Notes: a model not told the origin generated them from the letters alone. A stretch of DNA of 64,000 nucleotides from Maribellus comscasis (GCF_009762775.1 NZ_CP046401.1:7328001-7392000), one strand, 5' to 3'; shown: positions 53,801 to 62,228, counted from the first letter of the stretch. Made by a program: numbers and translations.

Positions 53801-54693
53801 CGTTTTCCATGAAAATCAATGGTGCTGGACATACTCCTTGAAGAACTCATTTTTTTTTGACCTATTCTCTGTTGTTCACTATCATAAAGCAATGCCTGTG
53901 CATCTGTCGTTTCATCATCATAAATACGTAAATCGACATATCCTTCTCTTGCCGATTCCCAATGTCCCAGGATTCCGTTCATCAGATCATTCATTCGGTA
54001 TGGGCTGTAAACCCAACCTAAAAATGCCGTACCTCTTTGTGTAACGGTTTCTACCGGCATATTTTTTTTGTAAACGGGGATGTACATTAAAGTACCGGCC
54101 TGAATATCTTCATTCGTTTCTTGCACGAGTGTAACTTTCCCCGAGAGTATAGCCATGTTAGAATCTCGGGCAGTTTCCATTGCTTTACACCTTACTGGCT
54201 CCGACAACATATCAAAACCAAATGCTCTTTTGTTTCTCCAATTAAAAGGCTCCAAATAAACAATTGCAGAATAAGTTTCCCTTTCTCCCTCCGGCCAAAC
54301 AGTGTATTCTGGAAACCCTTCTTCTCTGATTCTTTGAACATGTTTGTCCAATTGTTCTGGAGAAATTGCTTCCGCAAAACCAAAGCCTAAAATTCCCGGA
54401 AGGTTATTTTCAACATCTGATCGGCGATAAAATGTATACCAGTCATCACGGGTTACGTTATTTGAAGAAGAAATAAAAGCAGCTCCTCCTCTTAATAACT
54501 GAGCATGCGCAGTTAAGCGATATTCTATCCGGGTTTCAATGTCTGAATTTATTCTTTGCAGATCATTCAATGCCATTTTCTCCAAATCGTTTTTAACATA
54601 TAGGGTTGAAAAAATTGTTAATAGTAAACCGATAAGGAGCACAAATAAGGCTTTTAATAAAATACTTGAACGCATATTTGAGAATAGATTCAT
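50848..54693 (-). CDS. CHASE-PAS-GAF hybrid histidine kinase
   Basis: 1281 residues. TM1 near 12-32 (LLKALFVLLIGLLLTIFSTL), a periplasmic CHASE domain about 80-290 (NNLPGILGFGFAEAISPEQL, VYLEPFNWRNKRAFGFDML), TM2 near 318-340 (VLILFISGTVISFLVFFLIL), PAS domains near 360-480 and 490-610, a GAF domain near 620-780 (ADRAYIFDYDWKKN, FEGTCTGFLGFDSVK), HisKA with NMSHEIRTPMNAILGFS, HATPase with DTGVGIRES and GGTGLGLAIS, REC near 1050-1170 (ILVVDDFISNIEAV, LILLDMRMPGIDGYE) and a helical Hpt-like tail. It senses an extracytoplasmic ligand plus cytosolic cues. Translationally coupled to the receiver-kinase downstream. Confidence 0.92.
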   Translation of the reverse strand: MNLFSNMRSSILLKALFVLLIGLLLTIFSTLYVKNDLEKMALNDLQRINSDIETRIEYRLTAHAQLLRGGAAFISSSNNVTRDDWYTFYRRSDVENNLPGILGFGFAEAISPEQLDKHVQRIREEGFPEYTVWPEGERETYSAIVYLEPFNWRNKRAFGFDMLSEPVRCKAMETARDSNMAILSGKVTLVQETNEDIQAGTLMYIPVYKKNMPVETVTQRGTAFLGWVYSPYRMNDLMNGILGHWESAREGYVDLRIYDDETTDAQALLYDSEQQRIGQKKMSSSRSMSSTIDFHGKRWTIVLSQTDATPLIFQSKVLILFISGTVISFLVFFLILSLLSASNRARQIAEKLTAKLKDSEQKFNRFFENNPALISVVSIPDGIFLEVNEAFVKSTGYTRKEVIGKSSSQLNLFVDDEKQKVINKTLGLDDVIRNMEITIRTKDNLMIDGLISGSVVESQGKNYFLIVMTDVTSQKQAEDEIRYQTKRLTTLISHLPGGILMETSDRKVQQTNKRFCEIFAIPVPPEAIISADCKAASEQVKELFVESRIFIERIDQIIESRKVVLNEELRLVDGRILLRDYVPIFTSENEVEHLWYYRDITELKKVEEALASQSALQKILMDISSEYINISPSEVENAIAHSLEELGRFVEADRAYIFDYDWKKNVCNNTYEWCNEGISPQIKELQNIPLNALPQWVEAHLKGITMNIPDVFAMHEDDPVRAILEPQEIKSLITIPMMFEGTCTGFLGFDSVKMHHLYSEKEEALLLVFSQMLVNVKKRTELENKLVEERHKAEMANKLKSEFLANMSHEIRTPMNAILGFSEAMFHQLDSVRHQKMLKSILNSGNLLMTLLNDILDLSKIEAGKLDIVYNPLDLNAQLQEIILLFQHKAQKKGLDFKIQISPDFPETIIHDEVRIKQILFNLVGNAIKFTHNGSVTIKANFNRHSENYGNLEIAVVDTGVGIRESQQKIIFDAFRQQEGQSNRDYGGTGLGLAISKRLVEKMKGTIKVSSKEGQGSIFTFILFDVEIKKGIRKKELTTIDTSDIHFESANILVVDDFISNIEAVESLLLSTGITVTAAENGEMALDILKYLNPDLILLDMRMPGIDGYEVARRLKADPNKKHIPIVAFTASVFSSERIENTSVFDGFLYKPVQRAELFQELAKFLKHSISNRSDSIVKERSTDIVVPQDILPNLPDILMVLEKKFLPKWEVIKDSLVLFKIEAFADELLNFADECNFESLIHYAKILKEDIEQIDLYLLKDNLEKFPLIVEELNNQMKTE

Positions 54694-55157
54694 TCTTTTT
54701 ATTTTTTTCCAATACTAAAAAATAGATTTACTTGGAACTTTTATTGTTACGTAATTAATTTACTATCTTTTTTATTAGCGGCAAATTTTTGTTGCGAAAT
54801 TTCTAAAAAGATTTACACGGACTAAACAAAGCAAGAACTTATCGAGATAAATGGGCTCCTAATCTTAAATAGATTGTTCTAAAAAGATAAAAAAACAACG
54901 ATTACATTCGTTGTACGCCGGTTTTTATTATTCAAAATCAAACCGTTACAAGCTTCAACAAATTTAACAGTTTTCTTATCAATTTGCACAGACCTTGATA
55001 AGGTGCACAAATTTATTTTGTTTTTGTGGGTGGGGAAATTCCAATACCGACTTTAAGGCGGTACTTAGGGGGGTGTTAGCTCTTTGGCAAACTTTGAGTT
55101 GAGCTTGGCTTTTGAGATTTGCCAATGTGCTAACAAATAGGAGCGTTTTTTTATTAA
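54694..55157. other. Noncoding region upstream of the CHASE kinase
   Basis: No gene. The part next to 54693 holds the kinase promoter (not resolved). It also contains a small hairpin ACCTT/AAGGT near 54992-55004 and the long inverted repeat 55074-55135. Confidence 0.4.
55074..55135. repeat. 62-bp interrupted inverted repeat
   Basis: Outer arms TGTTAGC (55074-55080) and GCTAACA (55129-55135) and inner arms TTGGCAAA (55084-55091) and TTTGCCAA (55118-55125) pair to a long hairpin. The arm order (GTTAGC first) is opposite to that of an integron attC site. Role unknown. Confidence 0.6.
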
Positions 55158-55345
55158 TTACTCATACCTCAATGCTTCAACAGGATTTTTCGTAGCCACT
55201 TGCCAGCTTTGCCAGCTAACTGTCAACAGTGCAATTCCAAGTGCCAATAGTCCGGCAAGTGCAAAAATCCACCAGCTTAAAGTAGTTTTGTAGGCAAAAT
55301 TTTCATTTAAGATAGCCATACTTTCAGTTATACGGAAGAAAGTCT
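55158..55345 (-). pseudogene. C-terminal fragment of an FtsX/MacB-type ABC transporter permease
   Basis: Minus translation reads ITESMAILNENFAYKTTLSW, WIFALAGLLALGIALLTVSW and QSWQVATKNPVEALRYE before TAA at 55158. The last membrane helix and the NPVEALRYE ending are the classic tail of Bacteroidota FtsX-like permeases. An in-frame stop at about 55345 and loss of all upstream sequence show that only the end survives. Confidence 0.85.
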
Positions 55346-55466
55346 ACTTTTAATTCCCGATTATTAATAATGTGTGATGAATTCAGTTTAGTCTGAACTT
55401 TATAAACTGTTAGTTTTAAGAAGTATACGTTATTTGAGTTTATGCATTTTTATCTTCTCGCCGTCT

Positions 55467-56009
55467 AAATGAACTACCTCGCAGCAGAGCTGACGAGGTA
55501 TCAAAATAAGCTAAGTTGCTGAACATGGAGTTTTTGATATTCCTTTTGTCTTCCTTGAGCTTGTACATATTTTTGAATTGTATTTTCATCACCATGAGCA
55601 CCAACCGAACTAACATAAAACCCTTTGGTCCAGAATTCACCTCCCCACAGTTGTTTCTTGACTTTGGGATGAAGCTTGAAAATCTGTTTCGCAGTGATAC
55701 TTTTTACTGTCTGAATGATTCGCGTTGGACTCAACATTGGCACACTTTGAATCAAGAAATGAACATGGTCTTTATCCGTACCAATCTCTATAAAAGTAAT
55801 TTCAAAACGCTTCGAGATTTCAATACATACTTGTTTCAAACTTTCATCAACATCTTTGTCAAAAACAACCCTCCGATATTTGGCTGGACAGACAAAATGG
55901 TAAAGAAGTACTGAAACATTATGACTCTTATGAATAAATTCGCTCACATAACAAATTTAAAATTAATTTCGAAGCAGAGCTTCGGGGAACTAACCCCGCT
56001 GAGATTAGA
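55467..56009 (-). mobile_element. IS200/IS605-family element, copy 2
   Basis: 543 bp matching 17198-17740 with the same end hairpins, same orientation. Outside these limits the two loci differ. It separates the permease fragment from the decayed holin/YtxH operon and may have helped break it. Confidence 0.9.
55501..55947 (-). CDS. tnpA: IS200/IS605 Y1 transposase TnpA, copy 2
   Basis: 148 residues with GTG start, HUH motif HVHFLIQ and catalytic Tyr in IQKYVQAQ; identical in protein sequence to copy 1 at 17232-17678. The intact frame and hairpins suggest it is active. Confidence 0.95.
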   Translation of the reverse strand: MSEFIHKSHNVSVLLYHFVCPAKYRRVVFDKDVDESLKQVCIEISKRFEITFIEIGTDKDHVHFLIQSVPMLSPTRIIQTVKSITAKQIFKLHPKVKKQLWGGEFWTKGFYVSSVGAHGDENTIQKYVQAQGRQKEYQKLHVQQLSLF

Positions 56010-56010
56010 C

Positions 56011-56175
56011 GTAATGTTAAAGAAGTTGCGAGTTCAAAAGCCCAACTCTTCATGCTGTTTGTAAAATCATCTACAATTTTGGCAGATGATCCGATTAGTT
56101 TTTTTCGCTCATTAACTGTTGGTACTCCAGATTCTCCTGTATCAACTCCAACTCCCGCATATTTTTAATTTTTCT
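56011..56175 (-). pseudogene. Remnant of a small helical protein from a YtxH operon
   Basis: From ATG 56160 the minus strand reads MRELELIQENLEYQQLMSEK, then a frameshift and SSAKIVDDFTNSMKSWAFEL, cut by IS200 copy 2. Its position after the holin-like remnant matches the third gene of envelope-stress operons with YtxH and YqjE/holin-like proteins. Not functional. Confidence 0.5.
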
Positions 56176-56179
56176 CATT

Positions 56180-56526
56180 TTATTCCGTTTTGTCTTCTTC
56201 ATCTTCGTATAATATTTCAGAGAAAATATTCAAAAATATCGATGTTAGTATTCTTTTCTGAATGCCACAAACAGAACTGCAAATAGCAGGAAAAACCCTA
56301 CCATAATTAATATACCTGTGAGGTAGTCGTTATAGTATTTCCGTACCAGAGAATAAACGCTGATCCAGAGAATATAAAGAATAAAGTGGCTAAAAGAATA
56401 AACACGAGTAAGCTAAAAAGAAAACTCAAAGATTGAGAGGCTTTTTTTATACCTGAAGTTTCACCAAATCAATTCTAGCTTTAACGTATTCTTTTAGAGC
56501 ATCGTTAAGCTTCGAAAAATTATTTG
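56180..56526 (-). pseudogene. Decayed phage-holin/YqjE-like membrane protein
   Basis: Minus-strand pieces in three frames reconstruct one protein: NNFSKLNDALKEYVKARIDL, VKLQV(stop), then KKASQSLSFLFSLLVFILLA, TLFFIFSGSAFILWYGN, then YNDYLTGILIMVGFFLLFAV and finally RILTSIFLNIFSEILYEDEE. At least three frameshifts. The layout (amphipathic N-terminus, two TM helices, acidic tail) is that of the holin-family proteins encoded after YtxH in this phylum. Confidence 0.75.
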
Positions 56527-56587
56527 TCAGAGTGCCTGCCGTTCATTTGGATTGCTTATTCGTGTTTATTATCTGTTTATTGTTTGT

Positions 56588-56875
56588 TTAAGCGTCTTGA
56601 GTTGCTTTACTTTTAGTATTTACTTTCTCTTTAATTTTATTCTCAGCTTCTTCTGCTTTTGCTTTTACTTCCGAAACCATGTCGTTAATTTTGTTTTTCA
56701 CATCCTCTACTTTATCGCTGAGGCTTTCTGTTACATCCCTCGATGTTCTTTTAATTTGTTTACTCAATTTTTTGCGGGTTCGTTCTCCTTTATCAGGTGC
56801 AACTAATATTCCTGTTAAAGCGCCGGCTGCAGCACCGGCTATAAATCCCATCAATACATTTGTTGTTTTACTCAT
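56588..56875 (-). CDS. YtxH-domain envelope stress protein
   Basis: 95 residues. A glycine-zipper membrane helix (NVLMGFIAGAAAGALTGILV) is followed by APDKGERTRKKLSKQIKR and a long charged amphipathic coiled coil, the YtxH pattern. It is the first and only intact gene of an operon whose two downstream genes are pseudogenes. Confidence 0.87.
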   Translation of the reverse strand: MSKTTNVLMGFIAGAAAGALTGILVAPDKGERTRKKLSKQIKRTSRDVTESLSDKVEDVKNKINDMVSEVKAKAEEAENKIKEKVNTKSKATQDA

Positions 56876-57255
56876 GACTTTAATTTTTATGGTTAATACT
56901 AATTTGTTTGTTCTTTTGCTGAAGAATAAGAAAATTCTATTCCATTTAACGGTTGTTGTATTGAGGTGCTGGTAATAATCTGATATTCAGAAGTCGATAG
57001 CGTTTTTATTTATTTAGGGCGCTGCCATAGTTGTTGATTTTTTTCCACACCTGATATAAAAAGTGTAGAATTTTCTATTTAATAAATACCTGCAGCTTTT
57101 TTCTGTTTTTTCGAAAGATTAATTTTTTTTGGTGTTGCCGTGCCTCAGAGGCCGTCTGCTATCTTTGTAATTTTCAATACAGCAATAGATTGTACAAACA
57201 GTAGTCTGGCATGTTTCTATCATAGTTTGCAATAGAAACATTAAAATATATAATA
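56876..57255. promoter_or_regulatory. 380-bp divergent promoter region
   Basis: No gene. For the plus direction TTG at 57135-57137, 22 bp, then TATCTTTG at 57160-57167 fits the phylum promoter consensus, 88 bp before ATG 57256. No equally good match was found for the YtxH direction. Confidence 0.5.
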
Positions 57256-57459
57256 ATGAAAACATTGGGTATTCTTTTATTTATCATTGGCGTTGTTGGA
57301 ACCATTTTATTTGGAATTCAGGCAGCAAATAATTCAGAAACGTTTAGCTTTTTAGGTCTCGATATAGCGATTAGCGACGCTAACTGGACTCCCGTAATTG
57401 TAAGTGCAGTTTTAGCCGTTATCGGGGTGGTTGTTCTGCTTATAAAACCAAAGAAATAA
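57256..57459 (+). CDS. Small two-TM protein, unknown function
   Basis: 67 residues with two membrane segments (LGILLFIIGVVGTILFGIQA and PVIVSAVLAVIGVVVLLI) around a short polar loop. Similar small proteins occur in Bacteroidota envelope-stress neighbourhoods with CsbD and YtxH. 39 bp before the AsmA-like gene and preceded by a promoter-like site. Confidence 0.7.
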   Translation: MKTLGILLFIIGVVGTILFGIQAANNSETFSFLGLDIAISDANWTPVIVSAVLAVIGVVVLLIKPKK

Positions 57460-57498
57460 AGCAAAACGCTTCTTTGGAAAACAATTTATACATATGTA

Positions 57499-59067
57499 AT
57501 GAAAAAGCCATTTGAAAACAATAAAATAAACAGTGTAAAAAGAGCAGCTATGATAATTTTCGTAGCTGTTTTTGCATTTTGGGGATTGAGTTCACTGATT
57601 TTGCCCAGTTTTATAAAGCACAAAATTAACGAGGGTAATTTTGGTAATTACCAGTTTGAAATCGAAAAAGTACGCGTTAATTTACCCGGTAGTCGAATTG
57701 TGCTCGATTCCTTCCATGCAAAAAGCAATATCGATGGGATGGATGTTTTAGTGCCTAAATTAAAAATAACCGGCGTTAAAATAATCCGACTGTTGCTAAA
57801 AAGATCCTTTGTTGCCAATGCAGTGTATTTGCATAGCCCTCAGGTTTTGCTTGAACATGGGAATTATAGCGCGAACGGAGTAAGGCCGTACACTTCAAAA
57901 CAGGCATCAGCAGAATTTTTTGTTGGGAATTTTGTTATTACAAATGGAAATTTTGAGTTTATAAATACAAATGACACAAGTCGTTTTTCAAGAATTGAAA
58001 TTGAATTTATTAATCTTTCACTTAACCGAGATGAACAATATGTTTTCAAAAACTTTTCTTTCGACCACTTATCAGGCAACATAGAAGAATGGTCGGTTCC
58101 CTTATCAAACAATTTATATACTGTTGTTGGCTGTGAACTGGAATTTGGTACTTCAAAAAACATTCAGATAGGGCAGTTGCATTTAAGTACTAACTATCCA
58201 AAATATGAAGTAGGCCACAAAACCGGCGTAGAAACCGATTGGTTTGATTTTGATTTGCAGGATATTAAAATAAGTGGATTTGAAATGCAGAAGTTACTGG
58301 AAAACCGTGGTTTTATTGCCAACAATGTTTCGCTGGGAAAAGTGAAAGGCTTTGCCTTTCGCGACAAAAGGCTGCCGCGTGGAAATAAACCCGACACGAA
58401 GCTTCCGATGCAAGCGTTGGACGAGCTGAAATTACCCCTACAAATCGATTCGCTTTCATTTGAAAATGCCTACATAAAATATGAAGAACATGCAGTGGGT
58501 GCAGATGAAGCGGGAACCGTATTTTTTTCTGGGCTTAGCGCAAAAGCCTATCAGATAAGTAATATCCGTAAATTGATTCTTCTTCCAACAACTATTTCAG
58601 TGAGCGGAAAGCTAATGGGCAAAGCTCATATGGATGCATACTTCGTAATACCAAATAAAAAGTATCCTGGCGAATATGAGGTGAAAGGAAAGCTTGAACC
58701 AACTGCTTTTGGAATTATCAACCCGATTGTAAATGAAAATCTAGCGGCCGATATAAAAAGCGGTTACATACACGAGCTTAATTTCGATTTTCATTACAAC
58801 AACGATTTGTCGGAGGGTGCATTAACCATCCAGTATTCCGATTTAAAAATTGATCTTCTGAACCGCAGAAACGATTCGGCAAAACCAGTTCAGTCGGTAT
58901 TTTTTAACGGGCTGATTCTAAAAAAGGATAATCTTAAAAACAAAAAGGTTTACCGCGAAGGCACCATTCATTTTTCCCGTGATAAAAAGAAATCGTTATT
59001 TAACTACTGGTGGAAATCGCTTTACTCTGGTATAAAATCAGTCGCGGTTCCAAAACCTTTGTTATAA
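57499..59067 (+). CDS. AsmA/DUF748-like envelope protein
   Basis: 522 residues. One N-terminal membrane helix (AAMIIFVAVFAFWGLSSLIL) is followed by INEGNFGNYQFEIEKVRVNL and a long series of beta-strand pairs (ITNGNFEFINTNDTSRFSRI, YIHELNFDFHYNNDLSEG) characteristic of AsmA/DUF748 bridge-like proteins that span the periplasm and help maintain the outer membrane. No catalytic residues visible. Family assignment rests on pattern only. Confidence 0.6.
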   Translation: MKKPFENNKINSVKRAAMIIFVAVFAFWGLSSLILPSFIKHKINEGNFGNYQFEIEKVRVNLPGSRIVLDSFHAKSNIDGMDVLVPKLKITGVKIIRLLLKRSFVANAVYLHSPQVLLEHGNYSANGVRPYTSKQASAEFFVGNFVITNGNFEFINTNDTSRFSRIEIEFINLSLNRDEQYVFKNFSFDHLSGNIEEWSVPLSNNLYTVVGCELEFGTSKNIQIGQLHLSTNYPKYEVGHKTGVETDWFDFDLQDIKISGFEMQKLLENRGFIANNVSLGKVKGFAFRDKRLPRGNKPDTKLPMQALDELKLPLQIDSLSFENAYIKYEEHAVGADEAGTVFFSGLSAKAYQISNIRKLILLPTTISVSGKLMGKAHMDAYFVIPNKKYPGEYEVKGKLEPTAFGIINPIVNENLAADIKSGYIHELNFDFHYNNDLSEGALTIQYSDLKIDLLNRRNDSAKPVQSVFFNGLILKKDNLKNKKVYREGTIHFSRDKKKSLFNYWWKSLYSGIKSVAVPKPLL

Positions 59068-59262
59068 CACAGTTGTGTAGAGAACAAAAGTGTAGAAAAA
59101 ATTCCCTGAGCCCCACACAGAAATCCACAATAAAAATAAAATGAATTTATGTAAGTGTCAATATATTAGTTGTTTGAGTTTTGTGTTGAACTTTGGAATG
59201 ATTTTGTCATAATAAATAGTACAGTTAGTAGAAAAATAAGTTTAATAATAAAAATTAAGATT

Positions 59263-59448
59263 ATGGACAAATTAGTTGTAAAAGGAAAATGGAATGTTAT
59301 AAAAGGAAAACTGAAACAAAAGTATGGCGAACTGACAGATGATGACCTTACCTATGTCGAAGGGAAAGAAGATGAATTGCTCGGACGTATACAAGAGCGA
59401 ACCGGCAAAGCCAGGGAAGAATTAATCGAAGAAATCAAAAACTTATAA
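59263..59448 (+). CDS. CsbD-family stress protein
   Basis: 61 residues from ATG 59263 (upstream in-frame ATG 59170 would add a non-homologous leader). GKWNVIKGKLKQKYGELTDD, DLTYVEGKEDELLGRIQERT and GKAREEL give the complete CsbD signature. General-stress protein of unknown mechanism; 3 bp before the small membrane protein gene. Confidence 0.9.
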   Translation: MDKLVVKGKWNVIKGKLKQKYGELTDDDLTYVEGKEDELLGRIQERTGKAREELIEEIKNL

Positions 59449-59451
59449 GCC

Positions 59452-59598
59452 ATGAGATCACTACTTTATATCATTGCAGTAATACTGGTTATAGGCTGGT
59501 TATTTGGGTTCTTTGTGTACTCGGTTGGAGGTTTAATTCATATTCTCCTTGTTCTGGCGGTAATTTCAATTTTGATTTCGTTAATCCGGGGGAGGTGA
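59452..59598 (+). CDS. Lmo0937/DUF5670-type small membrane protein
   Basis: 48 residues: MRSLLYIIAVILVIGWLFGF, FVYSVGGLIHILLVLAVISI, LISLIRGR. Two short membrane helices with the YIIAVILVIxWLxGFF and GxxIHxLLVLAVI pattern identify the lmo0937/DUF5670 family, usually co-located with csbD. Function unknown. Confidence 0.85.
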   Translation: MRSLLYIIAVILVIGWLFGFFVYSVGGLIHILLVLAVISILISLIRGR

Positions 59599-59629
59599 CA
59601 TGGGCATAAAAATAATACACGGTAAAATT

Positions 59630-59661
59630 AAAACAGGCACTTTTAAAGGTCTGTTTTTTTT
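59630..59661. terminator. Intrinsic terminator after the csbD pair
   Basis: AAAACAGGC (59630-59638) pairs with GTCTGTTTT (59649-59657, one G-U) and runs into a T tract to 59661. The A-run on the left would also let it stop the convergent yihY transcript. Confidence 0.75.
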
Positions 59662-59803
59662 ATGCTCTGAAATCTCGATATAATTCTATTTGAATGTTTG
59701 CAGCCTTTCGTAATAAGCTATTTTATAGTTATCTTTTAGATAAGGCAAATAAAAGTTTTTGCTGTATATTATTGAGGTGAATCAAACTCCAAAAAGGAAA
59801 TTT

Positions 59804-60712
59804 TTATTTGTCGACAGAGCTTATTTTGAAAGGTTCGGCAAATTTGAGTGGTTTGTTTTTGTGGTTTTTGAATTGAGAATACTGGTAACTTAATTCTATA
59901 CCAAAGTAGAAGATCAATGAAACGTAGTAAATCCAAACCAAGATGACGACAAAGGAACTTGCAGCACCGTAAATCGCACCTAACTGGCTTTTCCCAATAA
60001 TAATGCTGATCAGGTATTTTCCTATAAAGAACAGGATAGAAGTTATAACGGCAGAAAACCAACTGGCTGTCCATCTAACAGATACATCGGGTAAAAAGCG
60101 AAATATTAAAGCAAATACGGCCGTGGTTATTACCAGCGACAATGCCACTTTTAAAACATTAATCAGCACAACAAATTCGGGGTTAAAATGCATCGATATC
60201 CAATCCTGGAACAAACTTATTGAAGCGTCAATTATCAGCGAAATCAGTAGCACAAGTCCAAGGCTCAGAATCAATCCAAAAGAAAACAAACGGTCTTTCA
60301 GAAATTTTAAAACATTTAATTTCAATTTCGATTTAACCCTTATCCTCCAGATATAATTAATTGAATTCTGCATGATGCTGAATAAAGTGGTAGCAGAAAT
60401 TAAAAATACGACACCACCAATTAGTGCTCCTATTCCGCCTTTTTCACTTATACTATAGTTATCAATAGCCGATTGGAGGAGCTTGCTGCTCTCGCCGCCT
60501 ATAAGTTGTGCCAGTTCATTAAACAGTTTTGTACGAATAACTGCATCATTAGTAAAAACGCCAAAAACAGCAATAATTATAATGAGTATCGGAGCAATCA
60601 AAAAAATAGTAAAATAAGCTGTGGTTGCAGCCATCCCAATCAGATTATTTGTGCGGAAATTTTTGAATGCGTTAAGAATTATTTTAAGGTGGTTTTTGAC
60701 TCCAGTTACCAT
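59804..60712 (-). CDS. YihY/BrkB-family inner-membrane protein
   Basis: 302 residues from ATG 60712, chosen because this start follows directly after the upstream permease stop; an in-frame ATG at 60775 would overlap it by 62 bp. Six membrane helices carry the family blocks NLIGMAATTAYFTIFLIAPI, ATTLFSIMQNSINYIWRI and GAIYGAASSFVVILVWIYY. Formerly annotated as RNase BN, now considered an envelope protein of unclear function. Confidence 0.9.
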   Translation of the reverse strand: MVTGVKNHLKIILNAFKNFRTNNLIGMAATTAYFTIFLIAPILIIIIAVFGVFTNDAVIRTKLFNELAQLIGGESSKLLQSAIDNYSISEKGGIGALIGGVVFLISATTLFSIMQNSINYIWRIRVKSKLKLNVLKFLKDRLFSFGLILSLGLVLLISLIIDASISLFQDWISMHFNPEFVVLINVLKVALSLVITTAVFALIFRFLPDVSVRWTASWFSAVITSILFFIGKYLISIIIGKSQLGAIYGAASSFVVILVWIYYVSLIFYFGIELSYQYSQFKNHKNKPLKFAEPFKISSVDK

Positions 60713-60713
60713 T

Positions 60714-61814
60714 TTAGTTTTTACTATTTCTTTTATTGAACATTTTGATTTTATGTTTCTCCATACCTCGGTCACTAATCAAAAATGCGTACGGTTTTAA
60801 ATTTTCAATATTTCGCATAATTACTTTTACCGTTGCCAACACAGGCACTACTACGAGCATCCCGGCAATTCCCCAAACCATATTAGCAAAAAGCAAACTC
60901 AGAATAATAGCCAGTGGATTTATTTTTATACTGTTACCCACTATGTTAGGCGTTAACAGGTTATTTTCGATAAACTGAATAACCACAAATAGCGCAGCTA
61001 TTTTTAGCATCGGCGCAAACGGATTTGGGTCAATGAAAAATACATAGGCAAATGGGATAAATCCGCCAAGAAACGTTCCTGCGTAGGGAATAAGATTTAG
61101 GAAGGCTGCAAGCACTCCGAATACTAACGCATGTTTAATCCCAATTATAAAAAGTCCCAGCGAATTTAATACAGCCAAAATCGTAACCACCAAAAACAAC
61201 CCTCCAAGATATTTGGTGGTAACGGTTGATATTTCGCGAAGGATGTGCAATGTTGTGGGACGTTTTTCTCTCGGGGTTATTCTGAAAATGAAACGCGCGG
61301 TTTTGGTCCTGTAAAATAGTAGGAAGAAAACAAAAACCGGTAAAATTCCGATCTGAAACAGCGTTGTTGTAGTTGCTGAAAAAAAAGTTCCTATTTCCGA
61401 TTGCCACGAACTGGCAATATTGTCTAGGGCTTCGTCTACATAATAATCGGCTGTAGATCCGTTAATTCCCAGCTTTTCTTTTACAATATGTTGTACTGAA
61501 ATGCTTTTGTCGTCAAGTTGTTCTTTTACCTCGTCAAAATCAATCGATATGTTCGAAGCCCGTAACGACAAAAGAAATGTACTTACGCCAATCAGCACGA
61601 TAACCGTAAACAACACCATAAGAATAGAAATTGCCCGGTTAACTCCGCGGCGTTCGATTCCCCAAACCAGCGGGTACATTAAATACGAAAGAAACATGGC
61701 AACAACCAGTGGTATCAGAACATTTTTTACCAGTATAATAAAGACCAATAAAAGAGCAATGATGAAGAGGGATAGACCCGTTTTTATTAATCCGGTTGTT
61801 TTCATGTTTTTCAA
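60714..61814 (-). CDS. AI-2E/PerM-family permease
   Basis: 366 residues with about eight membrane helices. Signature regions are VAMFLSYLMYPLVWGIERRG, VLAAFLNLIPYAGTFLGGFI and IQFIENNLLTPNIVGNSIKI, the conserved core of the AI-2E transporter family. The substrate in this organism is unknown; the family includes ion antiporters and quorum-signal exporters. One base upstream of yihY, so co-transcribed. Confidence 0.92.
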   Translation of the reverse strand: MKNMKTTGLIKTGLSLFIIALLLVFIILVKNVLIPLVVAMFLSYLMYPLVWGIERRGVNRAISILMVLFTVIVLIGVSTFLLSLRASNISIDFDEVKEQLDDKSISVQHIVKEKLGINGSTADYYVDEALDNIASSWQSEIGTFFSATTTTLFQIGILPVFVFFLLFYRTKTARFIFRITPREKRPTTLHILREISTVTTKYLGGLFLVVTILAVLNSLGLFIIGIKHALVFGVLAAFLNLIPYAGTFLGGFIPFAYVFFIDPNPFAPMLKIAALFVVIQFIENNLLTPNIVGNSIKINPLAIILSLLFANMVWGIAGMLVVVPVLATVKVIMRNIENLKPYAFLISDRGMEKHKIKMFNKRNSKN

Positions 61815-61976
61815 ATTATTTGTTATACATATTGTAATAATTGTGCCACTTCTTGTTGCGCGGCTTTTTCGCAGATCTCGTTCATCAGGGTAAGCTTATT
61901 TTTTCGATTGAAGAATCAATTTCTGGCAGGGTATTTTCGCTCTTGTATGGTATATAATTTCAAACGAAAAGATGTT

Positions 61977-62228
61977 ATGGCAAAGAAGAATAATATTCCG
62001 CAAGTGAAAAATGAAGAGCAGTATGAAGCGCTTAGAGACAAAGGTTACAGCAAGCAAAAGGCTGCAAGAATAGCGAATACGCCCGATTCGGGCACAAAAG
62101 GAGGAAGTGCCAGCAAATACGAGGACCGCACAAAAGCCGAACTCTATAAAAAGGCTAAACAGGTGGGAATTGCAGGGCGCAGCAAAATGAGTAAAAAAGA
62201 ATTGATTGAAGCTCTGCGCAACAATTAG
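61977..62228 (+). CDS. Rho N-terminal-domain-containing small protein
   Basis: 83 residues from ATG 61977 (MAKKNNIPQVKNEEQYEALR). The N-terminal half has GYSKQKAARIANTPDSGTKG, as in DUF7218 proteins; the C-terminal half, RTKAELYKKAKQVGIAGRSK followed by MSKKELIEALRNN, is a Rho_N/SAP-like helical nucleic-acid-binding motif. An in-frame ATG at 61908 adds an unrelated leader. Function unknown. Confidence 0.82.
   Translation: MAKKNNIPQVKNEEQYEALRDKGYSKQKAARIANTPDSGTKGGSASKYEDRTKAELYKKAKQVGIAGRSKMSKKELIEALRNN

Noticed and set aside
55074..55135. Integron attC site
   Set aside because: The core motifs are in the wrong order (GTTAGC at the left, GCTAAC at the right) and there is no integrase or cassette array nearby.
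61831..61920. 30-codon minus-strand frame after the AI-2E permease gene start (ends QEVAQLLQYV)
   Set aside because: Too short, no start context, and lies in the promoter region between divergent genes; no support as a gene.
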